Below are positions 17,179-26,316 of a DNA stretch of 64,000 bases, in pieces; position 1 is the first letter of the stretch, and the number at the start of each line of letters is the position of its first letter. A model generated the notes under the pieces. It did no database searches. It was not told the origin of the DNA and was given only the letters and a program-made list of their open reading frames with translations. Source of the DNA: JANQOZ01 sp045106555 (lineage in GTDB: Bacteria > Pseudomonadota > Gammaproteobacteria > Xanthomonadales > SZUA-38); the NCBI GenBank assembly GCA_045106555.1, contig JBGCET010000029.1, positions 67,480-131,479 on the forward strand. The letters are read 5' to 3'. Made by a program: the position numbers and the translations under genes.

Positions 17179-17745
17179 CTAACGATCGGCGAGGACGCCA
17201 ACAATGCGTGCGTTAACCTCATCAACGGTTCCAACGCCAAATACCTGTGACAACTTTTCCTGCTCGGCATAAAAGCCGACAACCGGTGCGGTTTGTTCTT
17301 CGTAAACACGAATTCGGTTTCGCACTGTCTCTTCGGTATCGTCGCTGCGCCCTTCTTCTTGGGCGCGTTTGGCCAGTCGGCCAACAATAACCTCCGGGTC
17401 GATTTCGATTTGAACCGCTTCGTCCACCGGCTGCTCCATGTCCACCAGCAGTCGATCCAGGGCTTCGGCCTGAACCAGGTTGCGCGGAAATCCGTCCAGA
17501 ATAAAACCGCCGTCCACATCGTCGTTCTGCAGCCGTTCGCGCAGCATGCCCAAAACAAGGTCATCTGAGACGAGTTCGCCGGCGTCCATCACCGACTTGG
17601 CCTGAATTCCCAGTGGGGTTTGCGCTTTCACGGCTGCACGTAGAAGGTCCCCGGTAGAGATGTGGGGAATTTCATACCGCTCAGCCAGGATCGTCGCCTG
17701 AGTTCCTTTTCCAGACCCGGGGGCACCCAGGAGCACAATGCGCAT
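17179..17745 (-). CDS. adk: Adenylate kinase, short form
   Basis: The 188-residue product has the P-loop GAPGSGKG (residues 7-14), the NMP-binding region STGDLLR, the FILDGFPRN motif and the LID arginines in the RSDDTEETVRNRIRVYEEQT stretch. It balances ATP, ADP and AMP in the cytoplasm. Most gammaproteobacterial adenylate kinases are about 214-218 residues with a long LID; this one lacks the roughly 27-residue LID insertion and any zinc Cys set. It is convergent with the TusA-like gene and divergent from the phosphofructokinase gene, 80 bp away. Confidence 0.93.
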   Translation of the reverse strand: MRIVLLGAPGSGKGTQATILAERYEIPHISTGDLLRAAVKAQTPLGIQAKSVMDAGELVSDDLVLGMLRERLQNDDVDGGFILDGFPRNLVQAEALDRLLVDMEQPVDEAVQIEIDPEVIVGRLAKRAQEEGRSDDTEETVRNRIRVYEEQTAPVVGFYAEQEKLSQVFGVGTVDEVNARIVGVLADR

Positions 17746-17825
17746 CAGCGTCTTCCCGCCAAATATAAAGGCCGGTAAGCTAACAGTCTTGCCGCTGTTA
17801 CGTCAACGAAGGAACTTACCGAGCG

Positions 17826-19085
17826 ATGTCTTTAAAAAATGCCCTGTATGCCCAGTCCGGTGGCGTCACCGCCGTCATTAACGCCACCGCCAGCGGTGTT
17901 ATCAGTGCCTGTCGTGAAAATCCAGACCGCATTGGCACCGTATTTGCGGCACGCAATGGCATTCTGGGCGCGTTGCGCGAAGAGTTGGTGGATACCGCGC
18001 CCTACAGCGATGAGCAGATCAAGGCGTTGGCCCATACACCCGGCGGCGCTTTCGGGTCCTGCCGCTTCAAGCTGAAGGGTCTGGATGACAATCCAGCGGA
18101 ATATCGTCGCTTGATTGAAGTATTGGCGGCCCACAACATTGGCTACCTGTTTTATAACGGTGGTGGTGACTCAGCCGATACTGCCTATAAAGTTTCCAAA
18201 ATCGGCGAACAACTCAACTATCCGGTGGTGTGTGTGGGGGTGCCGAAAACCATCGACAACGACCTGCCGGTGACAGATTGCTGTCCAGGCTTTGGCTCGG
18301 TGGCGAAATACGTTGCGGTGTCGATGATGGAAGCCAGCCTGGACGTTGAGTCCATGGCGGAAACCTCGACTAAAGTTTTTGTGATGGAGGTGATGGGTCG
18401 TCACGCCGGATGGATCGCTGCCGCCGGTGGACTGGCCGGGGCGAATTCGGATGAACCACCACAAGTGATCTTGTTTCCTGAAATCCCCTTCGATCAAGAG
18501 GCTTTTCTGGCACGGGTAAAAACAGCGATTGATACTCGTGGATATTGCTCCATTGTTGTGTCCGAGGGCGTGCGCTGGCCGGATGGCAGGTTTCTGGCTG
18601 ACTCGGGCGTAAAAGATGCCTTTGGGCATGCCCAACTGGGCGGCTGCGCCCCGGTCGTTGCTGATCTGGTAAAGCAGCACCTCGGCCATAAGTACCATTG
18701 GGCGGTGCTGGACTATCTGCAGCGGTCAGCACGACATCTGGCCTCTCAGGTGGATCTGGAGCAGGCGATTGCGGTGGGGCGTGCGGCGGTCACCCTGGCG
18801 CTGGAAGGGAAAAATTCGGTCATCCCGGTCATCGAGAGATTGGCCGACGATCCCTACGAATGGCGGGTTGTTGAAGCTCAGTTGTCGGATATGGCGAACG
18901 TGGAGAAAATGATGCCCCGGTCGTTCATTACCGATGATGGTTTCGGCATCACCGAGGTGTGTCGTCGATATCTCAAGCCCCTGATCGCCGGTGAGGCCTA
19001 CCCGCCTTATGTAGATGGTCTGCCTGACTACGTCCGATTGCCACTGACGCTGGCAGAAAAGACTCTGCCTTCTTTTGACGCTTGA
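17826..19085 (+). CDS. pfp: Pyrophosphate-dependent 6-phosphofructokinase
   Basis: The 419-residue product is a group II-type phosphofructokinase. The nucleotide-site sequence reads GGGDS (about residues 115-119), where ATP enzymes have GGDGS, and the catalytic stretch reads PKTIDNDL, where ATP enzymes have PGTIDND. Asp and Lys at these places are the known signature of PPi use. It converts fructose 6-phosphate and PPi to fructose 1,6-bisphosphate and phosphate, reversibly. MGRHAGW further on fits the fructose-phosphate site. The gene stands alone, 25 bp before a GTG of the next gene. Confidence 0.92.
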   Translation: MSLKNALYAQSGGVTAVINATASGVISACRENPDRIGTVFAARNGILGALREELVDTAPYSDEQIKALAHTPGGAFGSCRFKLKGLDDNPAEYRRLIEVLAAHNIGYLFYNGGGDSADTAYKVSKIGEQLNYPVVCVGVPKTIDNDLPVTDCCPGFGSVAKYVAVSMMEASLDVESMAETSTKVFVMEVMGRHAGWIAAAGGLAGANSDEPPQVILFPEIPFDQEAFLARVKTAIDTRGYCSIVVSEGVRWPDGRFLADSGVKDAFGHAQLGGCAPVVADLVKQHLGHKYHWAVLDYLQRSARHLASQVDLEQAIAVGRAAVTLALEGKNSVIPVIERLADDPYEWRVVEAQLSDMANVEKMMPRSFITDDGFGITEVCRRYLKPLIAGEAYPPYVDGLPDYVRLPLTLAEKTLPSFDA

Positions 19086-19130
19086 GGGGTATCACAAACC
19101 CTGCGGTGCGTGCCGGGTCGCCTACCTAGG

Positions 19131-20261
19131 ATGATCCGTCGGCTGTTTCTCTGGGGTTTGAAGGGGCTGCTGGGGCTGTCTTTGGTGGGCCTGGCAGCGG
19201 CGGGCGTATGGCGACTGTGGCCCGCTGACGCTATTGCCGTGGCCAACCTGGGCCAAGAGGGTTACGTTGACATGCATGTGCATCTTGCGGGCCTGGGGAA
19301 CGGCTGCACGGACTGTTACGTCCATCCGGATCTAATCAACAATCTTCGGTTTCCGTTTTTTTTACGCGCGATGGCCGTGACCGAGGTAGAGCTGGATTCG
19401 CTGGGCGACTCCCTGGTGGTCGACCGCTTGGTGAAAAAACTGCGGGCGGCCGCCAGCGTTCGTGGCGCTGTCGTTCTGGCGATGGATGGTGTGATTGATG
19501 AGGCGGGTCAACTGGATTTAGATTCGACCCAACTTTATGTGCCGAACGACTATGTTGCAGACCAGGCGGCCGCCCATGACGAGCTGTTTTTCGGCGCCAG
19601 CATCAATCCCTACCGAGCGGATGCGATCGACCGCCTGGAGGCGGCTGCGGCCCGGGGCGCAGTATTGATCAAGTGGATTCCGGCGATCCAGTACATCGAC
19701 CCGGCAGACCCGAGCATTACGCCGTTTTACCAGAAAATGCATGAACTGAAGCTGCCGTTGTTGAGCCATGCTGGGCAGGAACGGTCCTTCGCCAATGCCA
19801 GGGATGAGTTCAGCGACCCGCGCAAACTTCGTCTGCCGCTGGATTTGGGGTTGACGGTCGTTGCAGCTCACATTGGGACCACGGGAATCTATGATGACAA
19901 GCCCAGTTATGAACAATTGCTCCCCATGTTTGCGCAATATCCCAAGCTGTTTGCGGATATTTCTTCATTGACCCAAATCAACAAACTGGGTTACCTGCGT
20001 GACGCTTTGGAGCAGCCAGATCTGGCCTCACAGCTGATTTACGGCAGTGATTGGCCGTTGCAGATGTTTCCCTTGGTCCATCCGGTGTATCACTGGCCGT
20101 CGATCAGTCTGAGTCGGGCCCGGGCTATCGCTGACCTGCAAAACCCCTGGGATCGGGACATTGCGTTAAAGCAAGCGTTGGGGGTGCCTGAAGCGGTTTT
20201 TCAGCGCTCTGCCGAGTTGCTCAAGCTCAGCCCTGTTCCAATAGATTCCGCAGGTCAATAA
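19131..20261 (+). CDS. Membrane-anchored amidohydrolase-family metal hydrolase
   Basis: The 376-residue product begins with a positively charged N-terminus and one hydrophobic helix (about residues 4-28), then a TIM-barrel hydrolase with DMHVH at the first strand, Lys in IKWIPAIQYI, LSHAG, AAHIG and a late GSDWP containing the catalytic Asp. These are amidohydrolase-2-type metal ligands. The active site would face the periplasm. The substrate is unknown. The start is uncertain: ATG 19131 gives a clean signal anchor, and GTG 19110 would add seven residues. Its 3' end overlaps the convergent DUF2333 gene by 35 bp. Confidence 0.78.
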   Translation: MIRRLFLWGLKGLLGLSLVGLAAAGVWRLWPADAIAVANLGQEGYVDMHVHLAGLGNGCTDCYVHPDLINNLRFPFFLRAMAVTEVELDSLGDSLVVDRLVKKLRAAASVRGAVVLAMDGVIDEAGQLDLDSTQLYVPNDYVADQAAAHDELFFGASINPYRADAIDRLEAAAARGAVLIKWIPAIQYIDPADPSITPFYQKMHELKLPLLSHAGQERSFANARDEFSDPRKLRLPLDLGLTVVAAHIGTTGIYDDKPSYEQLLPMFAQYPKLFADISSLTQINKLGYLRDALEQPDLASQLIYGSDWPLQMFPLVHPVYHWPSISLSRARAIADLQNPWDRDIALKQALGVPEAVFQRSAELLKLSPVPIDSAGQ

Positions 20262-21252
20262 GGGCCGCGTTGGCCTGAGAAATGTAGGAGGCCATGACCA
20301 GCGAATGATTGGCGGTAAATCCAAACCCGCTACCATTGAGCACCATCGGACTCCAGATGCTGGACTGCGTGGCCTCAAGGTCGCTGATAATTTGCTGCAG
20401 GCTGGCTCCGGCGTTTTTCTTTTCCAGTACTGAGGCAAAATCCACCTCAACGGCCTTGAGCAGGTGAATCAATGCCCAGCAGGAGCCACGAGCTTCGTGG
20501 AACACATCGTCAATTTGCAGCCAGGCAGTCTTTACCCGAATTTCTCCGGGTCCCTGGGTGGCCTGCTCAGCGGCCGGGTCACCGCTGAGATCGGTATTGA
20601 TCCGTGTGGTCCCCGCACTGGCATTCAGGCGGGTCGCCAGCGAGCCCAGCTGCTTCTCAACCACAGCCAACCATTCTCGCAGGTTGTCAGCCCGAGCGTA
20701 GAACTGGGCGCCGGTCTGGCCTGAGTCCACGATTTTCACCAAATATCTATCCAGCGCGGCCACCGCGGCGCCATACTCAGTTTCCGCCTTCGGGAAAAGC
20801 CAATTTTCCGAGTCAATGGTCAGCAGGTTTTGCGCAGCGGCCAGGTCTATGTCCTCCAGCGACTGACTTTGAGAGCGGCTCATCTCATTGCGCAGTATCA
20901 ACACCAGGTCGCGGGACTGACGCAGCACGCCCCATTCCCAGTTGGGGGTGTTATCCATGAAAATACTGGGCGGTGTCACATCGTTGGACAGATACCCGCC
21001 GCGTTTTTCCCATAGGCTTTGTATGACCTTCTGCAGCGTGCTCACAGTCACATAGCCGGTGACCTCGATGTGGCCTCGCTCACCCGCCTGAGCCGCGGCG
21101 TTGCGCCGCACGTCAAACATGTCCGTTGTGGTGTCGTAATAGAACATCAGGACCACCATTGAAATTACCAACAGCAGCGGGATGATGACCAAGAAGGTTC
21201 GTTTCAGGTCTGCGAGAAGAAAGAACTCACGAATGCGTTGGCTCAGGCTCAT
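20227..21252 (-). CDS. DUF2333 family membrane protein
   Basis: The 341-residue product has one N-terminal transmembrane helix (about residues 19-40, FLVIIPLLLVISMVVLMFYY) and a large, mostly helical periplasmic domain containing PNWEWGVLRQSRDLVLILRN, the block I associate with DUF2333. The function is unknown. It starts 7 bp after the stop of an ECF sigma gene on the same strand, so the two are surely cotranscribed. No separate anti-sigma gene exists here, so this protein is a candidate partner of the sigma factor; that is inference. It overlaps the convergent amidohydrolase gene by 35 bp. Confidence 0.8.
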   Translation of the reverse strand: MSLSQRIREFFLLADLKRTFLVIIPLLLVISMVVLMFYYDTTTDMFDVRRNAAAQAGERGHIEVTGYVTVSTLQKVIQSLWEKRGGYLSNDVTPPSIFMDNTPNWEWGVLRQSRDLVLILRNEMSRSQSQSLEDIDLAAAQNLLTIDSENWLFPKAETEYGAAVAALDRYLVKIVDSGQTGAQFYARADNLREWLAVVEKQLGSLATRLNASAGTTRINTDLSGDPAAEQATQGPGEIRVKTAWLQIDDVFHEARGSCWALIHLLKAVEVDFASVLEKKNAGASLQQIISDLEATQSSIWSPMVLNGSGFGFTANHSLVMASYISQANAALIDLRNLLEQG

Positions 21253-21259
21253 ATTTGGC

Positions 21260-21748
21260 TCATGCTTCCAGCAAAGCTGCCTTGAGCTTCTCTCTGGCGC
21301 GGAATAATTGGGTCATTACCGCACTGCGGGTCAAATCCAGTTCGCTGGCTATTTCTTCGCAGCTCATGCCAACGACCACCTGAAGCACAATGGGTTCGCG
21401 GTACTTGGCGTCAAGGGCCATCATGGCGTTGCGCAGCAGCCGTGTTTCGGAGTTTTCTTCGGGTGTGTCAGTTCCCAAGTCGGGAATCTCCAGGCCGTCG
21501 ATGTCCGTGATTTCTGGCACTTTGCGTTCAAAGGTCCGGGCAAACTCCCGTCGCAAAATCGTAATCAACCAGCTTTTGGCGGCTTTCCGGTCCCGCAATT
21601 TGTCAAACGAACGCCACGCGCGCAGATAGGTTTCCTGCACCAGATCCCCCGCCAGCGTTGGGTCTTTGCACAGCCAGATGGAGTATCGCTTCAGGTCGTC
21701 AGCGTACTCGCGCACCAGCGCTTCAAATTGAGAAGGGGTAGAAGCCAT
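21260..21748 (-). CDS. ECF-family RNA polymerase sigma factor (second)
   Basis: The 162-residue product has sigma region 2 (LAGDLVQETYLRAWRSFDKL, then KSWLITILRREFAR) and region 4 (IVLQVVVGMSCEEIASEL, then SAVMTQLFRAREKL). An acidic linker (EIPDLGTDTPEENSETR) separates them. It is the first gene of a two-gene unit with the DUF2333 gene. The 206-bp gap to the divergent methyltransferase gene must hold its promoter, but no clear element could be picked by eye. Confidence 0.88.
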   Translation of the reverse strand: MASTPSQFEALVREYADDLKRYSIWLCKDPTLAGDLVQETYLRAWRSFDKLRDRKAAKSWLITILRREFARTFERKVPEITDIDGLEIPDLGTDTPEENSETRLLRNAMMALDAKYREPIVLQVVVGMSCEEIASELDLTRSAVMTQLFRAREKLKAALLEA

Positions 21749-21954
21749 TCTTAGACCGGGTGGGGAACAAGCGATTTAAGTCCAGCAAAGGACCCTGCGT
21801 CAAGTCCGAATGCAGGAAATTTGCCAATGACCAATGGCACTCGATGCGAAATCGCCGGTCGGAGACCATGCATCTAACCTTGTCACCCCTCTCTATTGTG
21901 CTTACTCTTTGGCTCCATTTCGGTTCTAGACCAAATACGGTGGTTTTGATGGGC

Positions 21955-22623
21955 ATGAATTTTGACATTGCACGGCGCAACATGGTCGAGCAACAGGTAA
22001 GAACATGGGAAGTGCTGGAGCCTCGGGTGCTGGAAGTGCTGGGTACCATTCCGCGGGAAGACTATGTTAATCCGCGGTATCGCAAGATGGCCTACGCCGA
22101 TACCCCGCTGCCGCTAGAGCATGGAGAAACCATGATGAAGCCTGTGGTAGAGGGCCGGTTGCTGCAGGCGCTCAACCCGCAAAGCGACGAGGCGGTTTTG
22201 GAAATCGGCACTGGCAGTGGCTATCTGACCGCCTGCTTGGGGCAGCTCGCTGGCAGGGTGGTGTCCGTCGACTGCCAGCAGGATTTTACCCAGTCGGCCC
22301 AGCGACGTCTGGCGCAGGTCGCAGACAGCGATGTAACCATAGCGCACGCTGATGCGTTTAATGAACTAGATATGGGTGAAGTGCTGGCGGGTCAGACGTT
22401 CGACGCGGTGGCGGTGACGGGGTCGGCAGCAACGATACCCGAAGCGTTTAGACGCTGGCTCAAGCCCGGCGGCAGACTTTTCATGGTCAGAGGCAATGAG
22501 CCGGCAATGGAGGCCTGCCTTATCCGAGCCATTGAAGGCGGTCAGTTTGCCGAAGAGAGTTTGTTTGAAACGGATCTGGGACGCCTTCAGGGCGCCGAGG
22601 ATCGGGCGAAATTCGTTTTTTAA
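21955..22623 (+). CDS. PCMT-like protein-L-isoaspartate O-methyltransferase family
   Basis: The 222-residue product has the family start (FDIARRNMVEQQVRTWEVL), the FVNP-like DYVNPRYR segment and the S-adenosylmethionine motif VLEIGTGSGYLTACL (about residues 80-94), then DAVAVTGSA and PGGRLFMV. The subgroup usually sits directly before tolC in Gammaproteobacteria, as here (83 bp), and many members are annotated only as PCMT-like. True isoaspartate repair activity is not certain. ATG at 21949 is an alternative start. The preceding 200 bp hold nothing else recognisable. Confidence 0.82.
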   Translation: MNFDIARRNMVEQQVRTWEVLEPRVLEVLGTIPREDYVNPRYRKMAYADTPLPLEHGETMMKPVVEGRLLQALNPQSDEAVLEIGTGSGYLTACLGQLAGRVVSVDCQQDFTQSAQRRLAQVADSDVTIAHADAFNELDMGEVLAGQTFDAVAVTGSAATIPEAFRRWLKPGGRLFMVRGNEPAMEACLIRAIEGGQFAEESLFETDLGRLQGAEDRAKFVF

Positions 22624-22628
22624 CTGTG

Positions 22629-22648
22629 CAGTCGCCGAGTGGCGGCTG
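22629..22648 (+). other. Hairpin between methyltransferase gene and tolC
   Basis: An 8-bp stem with one G-T wobble (CAGTCGCC / GGCGGCTG) and a GAGT loop begins 6 bp after the stop codon. There is no U-tract, so it may be a weak terminator or an mRNA processing or stability element ahead of tolC. Confidence 0.35.
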
Positions 22649-22706
22649 GAACGTCAGTATCAGCCAAGGGCTGCGCTGTCGAAATAATAGAGAAAGGTTC
22701 ATCCGA

Positions 22707-24041
22707 ATGAAGAAAATATTCTCAACTTTTGCCGGCGGCGTGATCGCTGCGGGTCTGGGCCTGTCGGCGGCACCAAGCCAGGCGGAAGATCTGATGGACG
22801 TTTACCGGCTGGCTCTGGAAAGCGACCCTCAGCTTTCTGCTGCCGCCAATCGGCTGCGCAGCACCAGCGAAGTGAAACGCCAGGCTTGGGCCGGATTTCT
22901 TCCCACCCTGGATGGTTCGTTTACTTACAGCGACACCTCGGGTGATTTTGTATTGGTCAACGGGCAAACCGGGGCCATCGGCTCGCAGCAGGAGCAGATG
23001 AGGCTGCAACTCAGCCAGCCGCTGTATCGACGAGAGACCTATACTCGGCTAGATGCGTCGAGAGCACAGCTGGCTCAGTTTGAAGCTGACTACGCATTGG
23101 CTCTGAATAACCTGATGGTCCGAGTTGCTGAGGGCTATTTTGGCGTATTAACCGCCGAAGACGCACTGCGTTTTGCTACGGCCGAAGAAACCGCCAATTC
23201 ACGCCAGCTGGAACAAGCAGAGCAGCGATATGAGGTAGGACTGACGGCTATCACGGACGTTCATGAGGCACGCGCCTCATTTGACCGAGCCCGTGCCAAC
23301 GTTATTGTGGCGCAAAACACACTGGACGATTCTCGGGAAGCGTTGGTTGAATTGACCGGTCAGGACATAACTGCGGTTCGCCCCCTGCGCGACGACTACT
23401 CGTTGGCGCCTCCGCAACCGGCAATCATGACCGACTGGGTCGATTCCGCCGTCAGCGCGAACCCAAGCGTACTAAGCCGAAAGTTTGCCGCTGATGCGGC
23501 GTATCACAACATCAAGACTCAACGGGCGGGTCATTACCCCTCGTTGAACGCCAACGTCACCTACCAAGATACAACCAGCAGCGGTGATCTGGGCCCGTTC
23601 TCCACCGAAACCCAAAACTTTACGTCTATTGGTGTGACCCTCAACGTGCCGATCTACGCCGGTGGCGCAGTGTCCTCCCGGTCCCGTCAGGCGGCCGCAG
23701 ACTACGACGCAGCGCTGGACCAGCTGGAGCAGGAAAAGCGTGGCGTCACCCGTACCACTCGCAATAGCTACCGTGCGGTGCTGGCAGGTATCAGCCAGGT
23801 TGAAGCTTTTCGCCAGGCAGTGGTGTCTGCGCAAAGTGCGCTGGAGGCCACTGAGGCGGGTTTTGAAGTAGGTACCCGGACCATCGTTGATGTGCTTCTG
23901 GCTCAGCGAACCCTGTTTCAGGCTCAGCGGGACTACTCTCAAGCCCGCCACGATCTGGTGCTGAACCGGCTGCGTTTGCGTTCAGGCGCCGGCTCCATTC
24001 AGGTGGATGATCTTCAGGCGGTCAATCAGGACCTGCGTTAA
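22707..24041 (+). CDS. tolC: TolC-family outer-membrane channel protein
   Basis: The 444-residue product has a signal peptide (MKKIFSTFAGGVIAAGLGLS..., cleavage near SQA-ED), then the two tandem outer-membrane efflux repeats with DLMDVYRLALESDPQL, RVAEGYFGVLTAEDALR, EVGLTAITDVHEARA in the first half and VNVPIYAGG, GTRTIVDVLLAQRTLFQAQ in the second. These are typical of TolC of type I secretion and tripartite efflux. It is a trimeric channel spanning outer membrane and periplasm. The ATG at 22707 is chosen for the signal peptide and the AAAGG upstream. No inner-membrane partner gene is adjacent. Confidence 0.93.
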   Translation: MKKIFSTFAGGVIAAGLGLSAAPSQAEDLMDVYRLALESDPQLSAAANRLRSTSEVKRQAWAGFLPTLDGSFTYSDTSGDFVLVNGQTGAIGSQQEQMRLQLSQPLYRRETYTRLDASRAQLAQFEADYALALNNLMVRVAEGYFGVLTAEDALRFATAEETANSRQLEQAEQRYEVGLTAITDVHEARASFDRARANVIVAQNTLDDSREALVELTGQDITAVRPLRDDYSLAPPQPAIMTDWVDSAVSANPSVLSRKFAADAAYHNIKTQRAGHYPSLNANVTYQDTTSSGDLGPFSTETQNFTSIGVTLNVPIYAGGAVSSRSRQAAADYDAALDQLEQEKRGVTRTTRNSYRAVLAGISQVEAFRQAVVSAQSALEATEAGFEVGTRTIVDVLLAQRTLFQAQRDYSQARHDLVLNRLRLRSGAGSIQVDDLQAVNQDLR

Positions 24042-24069
24042 GACGTTGGTCAATTCATAGACCGCGGGG

Positions 24070-25338
24070 TCAACGACCGCTGGCCGCGTTTTCCACCAGG
24101 GCAAGAGTTCTGGCTAGTGCACCGCGATTTTCCTGGACTAAGTCAAATCCGCATTGCCCCATCTGCTGGCGACGTTCTGGGTCGGCCGCCAGCTCGCACA
24201 GACGTCGGGCCAGGGACTCCTGACCGGTGACTCGCAATGCCCCCTGTCGGCTTAGCAGCATTTCGGTGATCTCGGCAAAATTGAATGTGTGCTGACCGAC
24301 CAGCACAGGAACACCCAATGCTGCGGGTTCCAGCACGTTGTGCCCTCCAACCTGAGCAATGCTGCCGCCCACAAAGGCCACGTCGGCAGCGGCAAAATAG
24401 TTGAGCAGTTCTCCCATCGTATCGAGCACGAAAACCTGAGTCGCCACGCTAGCGGCATGATCTTCGCTGCGGCAAGCCGTAATCAGACCGAACGAACGGC
24501 AGCGGGCTATTACCCGGCTGAATCGTTCCGGGTGGCGCGGCGCCACAATGAGTAATGCTGTCGGGTGTTTGGCTAACAGTTGAACAAAAGCCGGCAGCAG
24601 AGCCTCGTCATCATCCTCGTGAGTGCTGGCGGCAACCACCACCATCCTTTGTGGTCCCCAGTCGTCGCGAATTTGGCGCCCAAACTGGGCAAGGTCGGGT
24701 GGCAGCTGAAGGTCAAATTTTAAACTGCCCACCACGTGGAGTATTTCGGGACGGCCGCCCAACTTGCGCAATCGCTGGCGGTCAGTCTCGGTTTGAGCGG
24801 CCACGGCAGTGGCGCAGTTGAGCGCTTTGGCAACCAGGGGTTTTACCGGTCGATAGCCTTTCAGCGATTTTTCAGAAAGTCTGGCGTTTGCAATCACTAC
24901 CGGGATATCCCGTTGTGCGCACACGTAAAAAAGGTTGGGCCAGATCTCCGTTTCCATAACGACACTGAACAGAGGCTTGGTTCGATCAAGGAAGCGATTG
25001 ATGGCTGCCGGCAGGTCGTAGGGAAGGTATACATGAAACACTTCATCGCCCAGGTTTCGCATAACCTGTTCAGATCCGGTCGGAGTGACCGTCGTGACGA
25101 CGAGCGCCCGGTCGGGATAGCGTTTGGTCAGCTCGCGAATCAACGGCAGCGCAGCGTGAAATTCCCCCACTGACACCGCATGCACCCAAATGCTGCTGGA
25201 GAAATCGGGTTCGGGGAAAAACCCGAAGCGCTCTCGCCAGCGCGCGAAGTAAGCCCGCGCGCGTAGCCCCCGCACGGCCAGCCGATAAAGGATCACGGGC
25301 GTCAGCAGATACATCACAAAGGTGTAAAGGCGGGTCAC
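24070..25338 (-). CDS. waaA: 3-deoxy-D-manno-octulosonic acid (Kdo) transferase
   Basis: The 422-residue product has an N-terminal membrane anchor (YTFVMYLLTPVILYRLAVRG), the Kdo-transferase start RWRERFGF, the WVHAVSVGEFHAALPL motif containing the catalytic Glu, VVTTVTPTGSEQV, the METEIWPN motif, and the C-terminal CMP-Kdo site with FVGGSIAQVGGHNVLEPAA. It adds Kdo to lipid IVA on the inner membrane. The GTG start is divergent from lpxL, whose product acylates the Kdo-lipid A made by this enzyme; the 53-bp gap must hold both promoters. Confidence 0.95.
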   Translation of the reverse strand: MTRLYTFVMYLLTPVILYRLAVRGLRARAYFARWRERFGFFPEPDFSSSIWVHAVSVGEFHAALPLIRELTKRYPDRALVVTTVTPTGSEQVMRNLGDEVFHVYLPYDLPAAINRFLDRTKPLFSVVMETEIWPNLFYVCAQRDIPVVIANARLSEKSLKGYRPVKPLVAKALNCATAVAAQTETDRQRLRKLGGRPEILHVVGSLKFDLQLPPDLAQFGRQIRDDWGPQRMVVVAASTHEDDDEALLPAFVQLLAKHPTALLIVAPRHPERFSRVIARCRSFGLITACRSEDHAASVATQVFVLDTMGELLNYFAAADVAFVGGSIAQVGGHNVLEPAALGVPVLVGQHTFNFAEITEMLLSRQGALRVTGQESLARRLCELAADPERRQQMGQCGFDLVQENRGALARTLALVENAASGR

Positions 25339-25391
25339 GGTATTTGCGGTGTGGGCCGGTAACAGGCAGCGTTTGAGTATATCATCGCGCC

Positions 25392-26291
25392 ATGGAATCG
25401 CGGTTCAAACCTCGATCCTGGCCAGTGTGGTTGGGATTTGGAATGCTTTACCTTTGGCAACGCCTGCCTTGGCGAGTATCCATGTGGTTTGGGCGCCGGC
25501 TTGGAGACCTGTTGAGGCGGGTGATGAAATCCCGCCAAAAAGTGGCCCAGCGAAATCTGGAACTTTGTTTCCCCGAACTGGATGGCGATACCCGGGAGCG
25601 TTGGGTCAAGAGCTGTTTCCAATCGGCCGGGTGTATGGTTCCGGAGGCTGGGTTAGCCTGGTTCGGTTCCAGTCGTCGAATCGCTCGCTTATCAACATTA
25701 TCGGGTACTGAGCATCTCGATCGGGCGTTGGCGGAAGGGCAAGGTGTGCTTTTGCTGGCAGCGCATTTCACCACGTTAGAAATTGTGGCTCGCATTATTT
25801 GTCAGCATGAGCGGCAGTCCAAAGGCTGTCTGTATCGGGAACACAGCAACCCCGCTATGGAACATCTTGTACGCCAAGCACGCCTTGGCTACGCCGGCGC
25901 CTGTTTCAGCCGCAACGAGACCCGGGGCGCTGTCCGCCACCTGCGCAGGGGGGGCATGCTCTGGTACGCGCCAGACCAGGACTATGAGCGCGGCCAGAGT
26001 GTTTTTGCGCCCTTTTTCGGGTTACAGGCCTCCACCTCAATTTCAGCCCATCAGTTGGCAACCATGGGTCGCGCCCGAGTCCTGACCTTGCACCAGCGGC
26101 GTCATGCCAGCGGTTATGAGGTTTCCGTAGAGCCTGCGCTGGACGCCGTGCCGAGCGCCGATGCCTTTGCTGATGCGGTAGCGATTAATGCTGAGATGGA
26201 ACGTATTATTCGCCGTGCGCCGGAACAGTATCTTTGGCTTCATCGACGTTTCAAAAATCGTCCCGACGGCGAATCTGACCTGTACGCCTGA
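25392..26291 (+). CDS. lpxL: Lipid A biosynthesis acyltransferase (LpxL/HtrB family)
   Basis: The 299-residue product has the family H(X4)E catalytic pair, H125 and E130 in AAHFTTLE, the region RNLELCFPEL, the LRRGGMLWYAPDQDYERG segment and FAPFFG, and ends YLWLHRRFKNRPDGE. It transfers a secondary acyl chain to Kdo2-lipid IVA at the inner membrane. An N-terminal hydrophobic stretch (about 11-25) is the membrane anchor. LpxL versus LpxM cannot be fully settled by eye; the sequence looks more like LpxL. It is divergent from waaA. Confidence 0.92.
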   Translation: MESRFKPRSWPVWLGFGMLYLWQRLPWRVSMWFGRRLGDLLRRVMKSRQKVAQRNLELCFPELDGDTRERWVKSCFQSAGCMVPEAGLAWFGSSRRIARLSTLSGTEHLDRALAEGQGVLLLAAHFTTLEIVARIICQHERQSKGCLYREHSNPAMEHLVRQARLGYAGACFSRNETRGAVRHLRRGGMLWYAPDQDYERGQSVFAPFFGLQASTSISAHQLATMGRARVLTLHQRRHASGYEVSVEPALDAVPSADAFADAVAINAEMERIIRRAPEQYLWLHRRFKNRPDGESDLYA

Positions 26292-26316
26292 GTCCTCGAT
26301 TCAACACTCCCAGACG

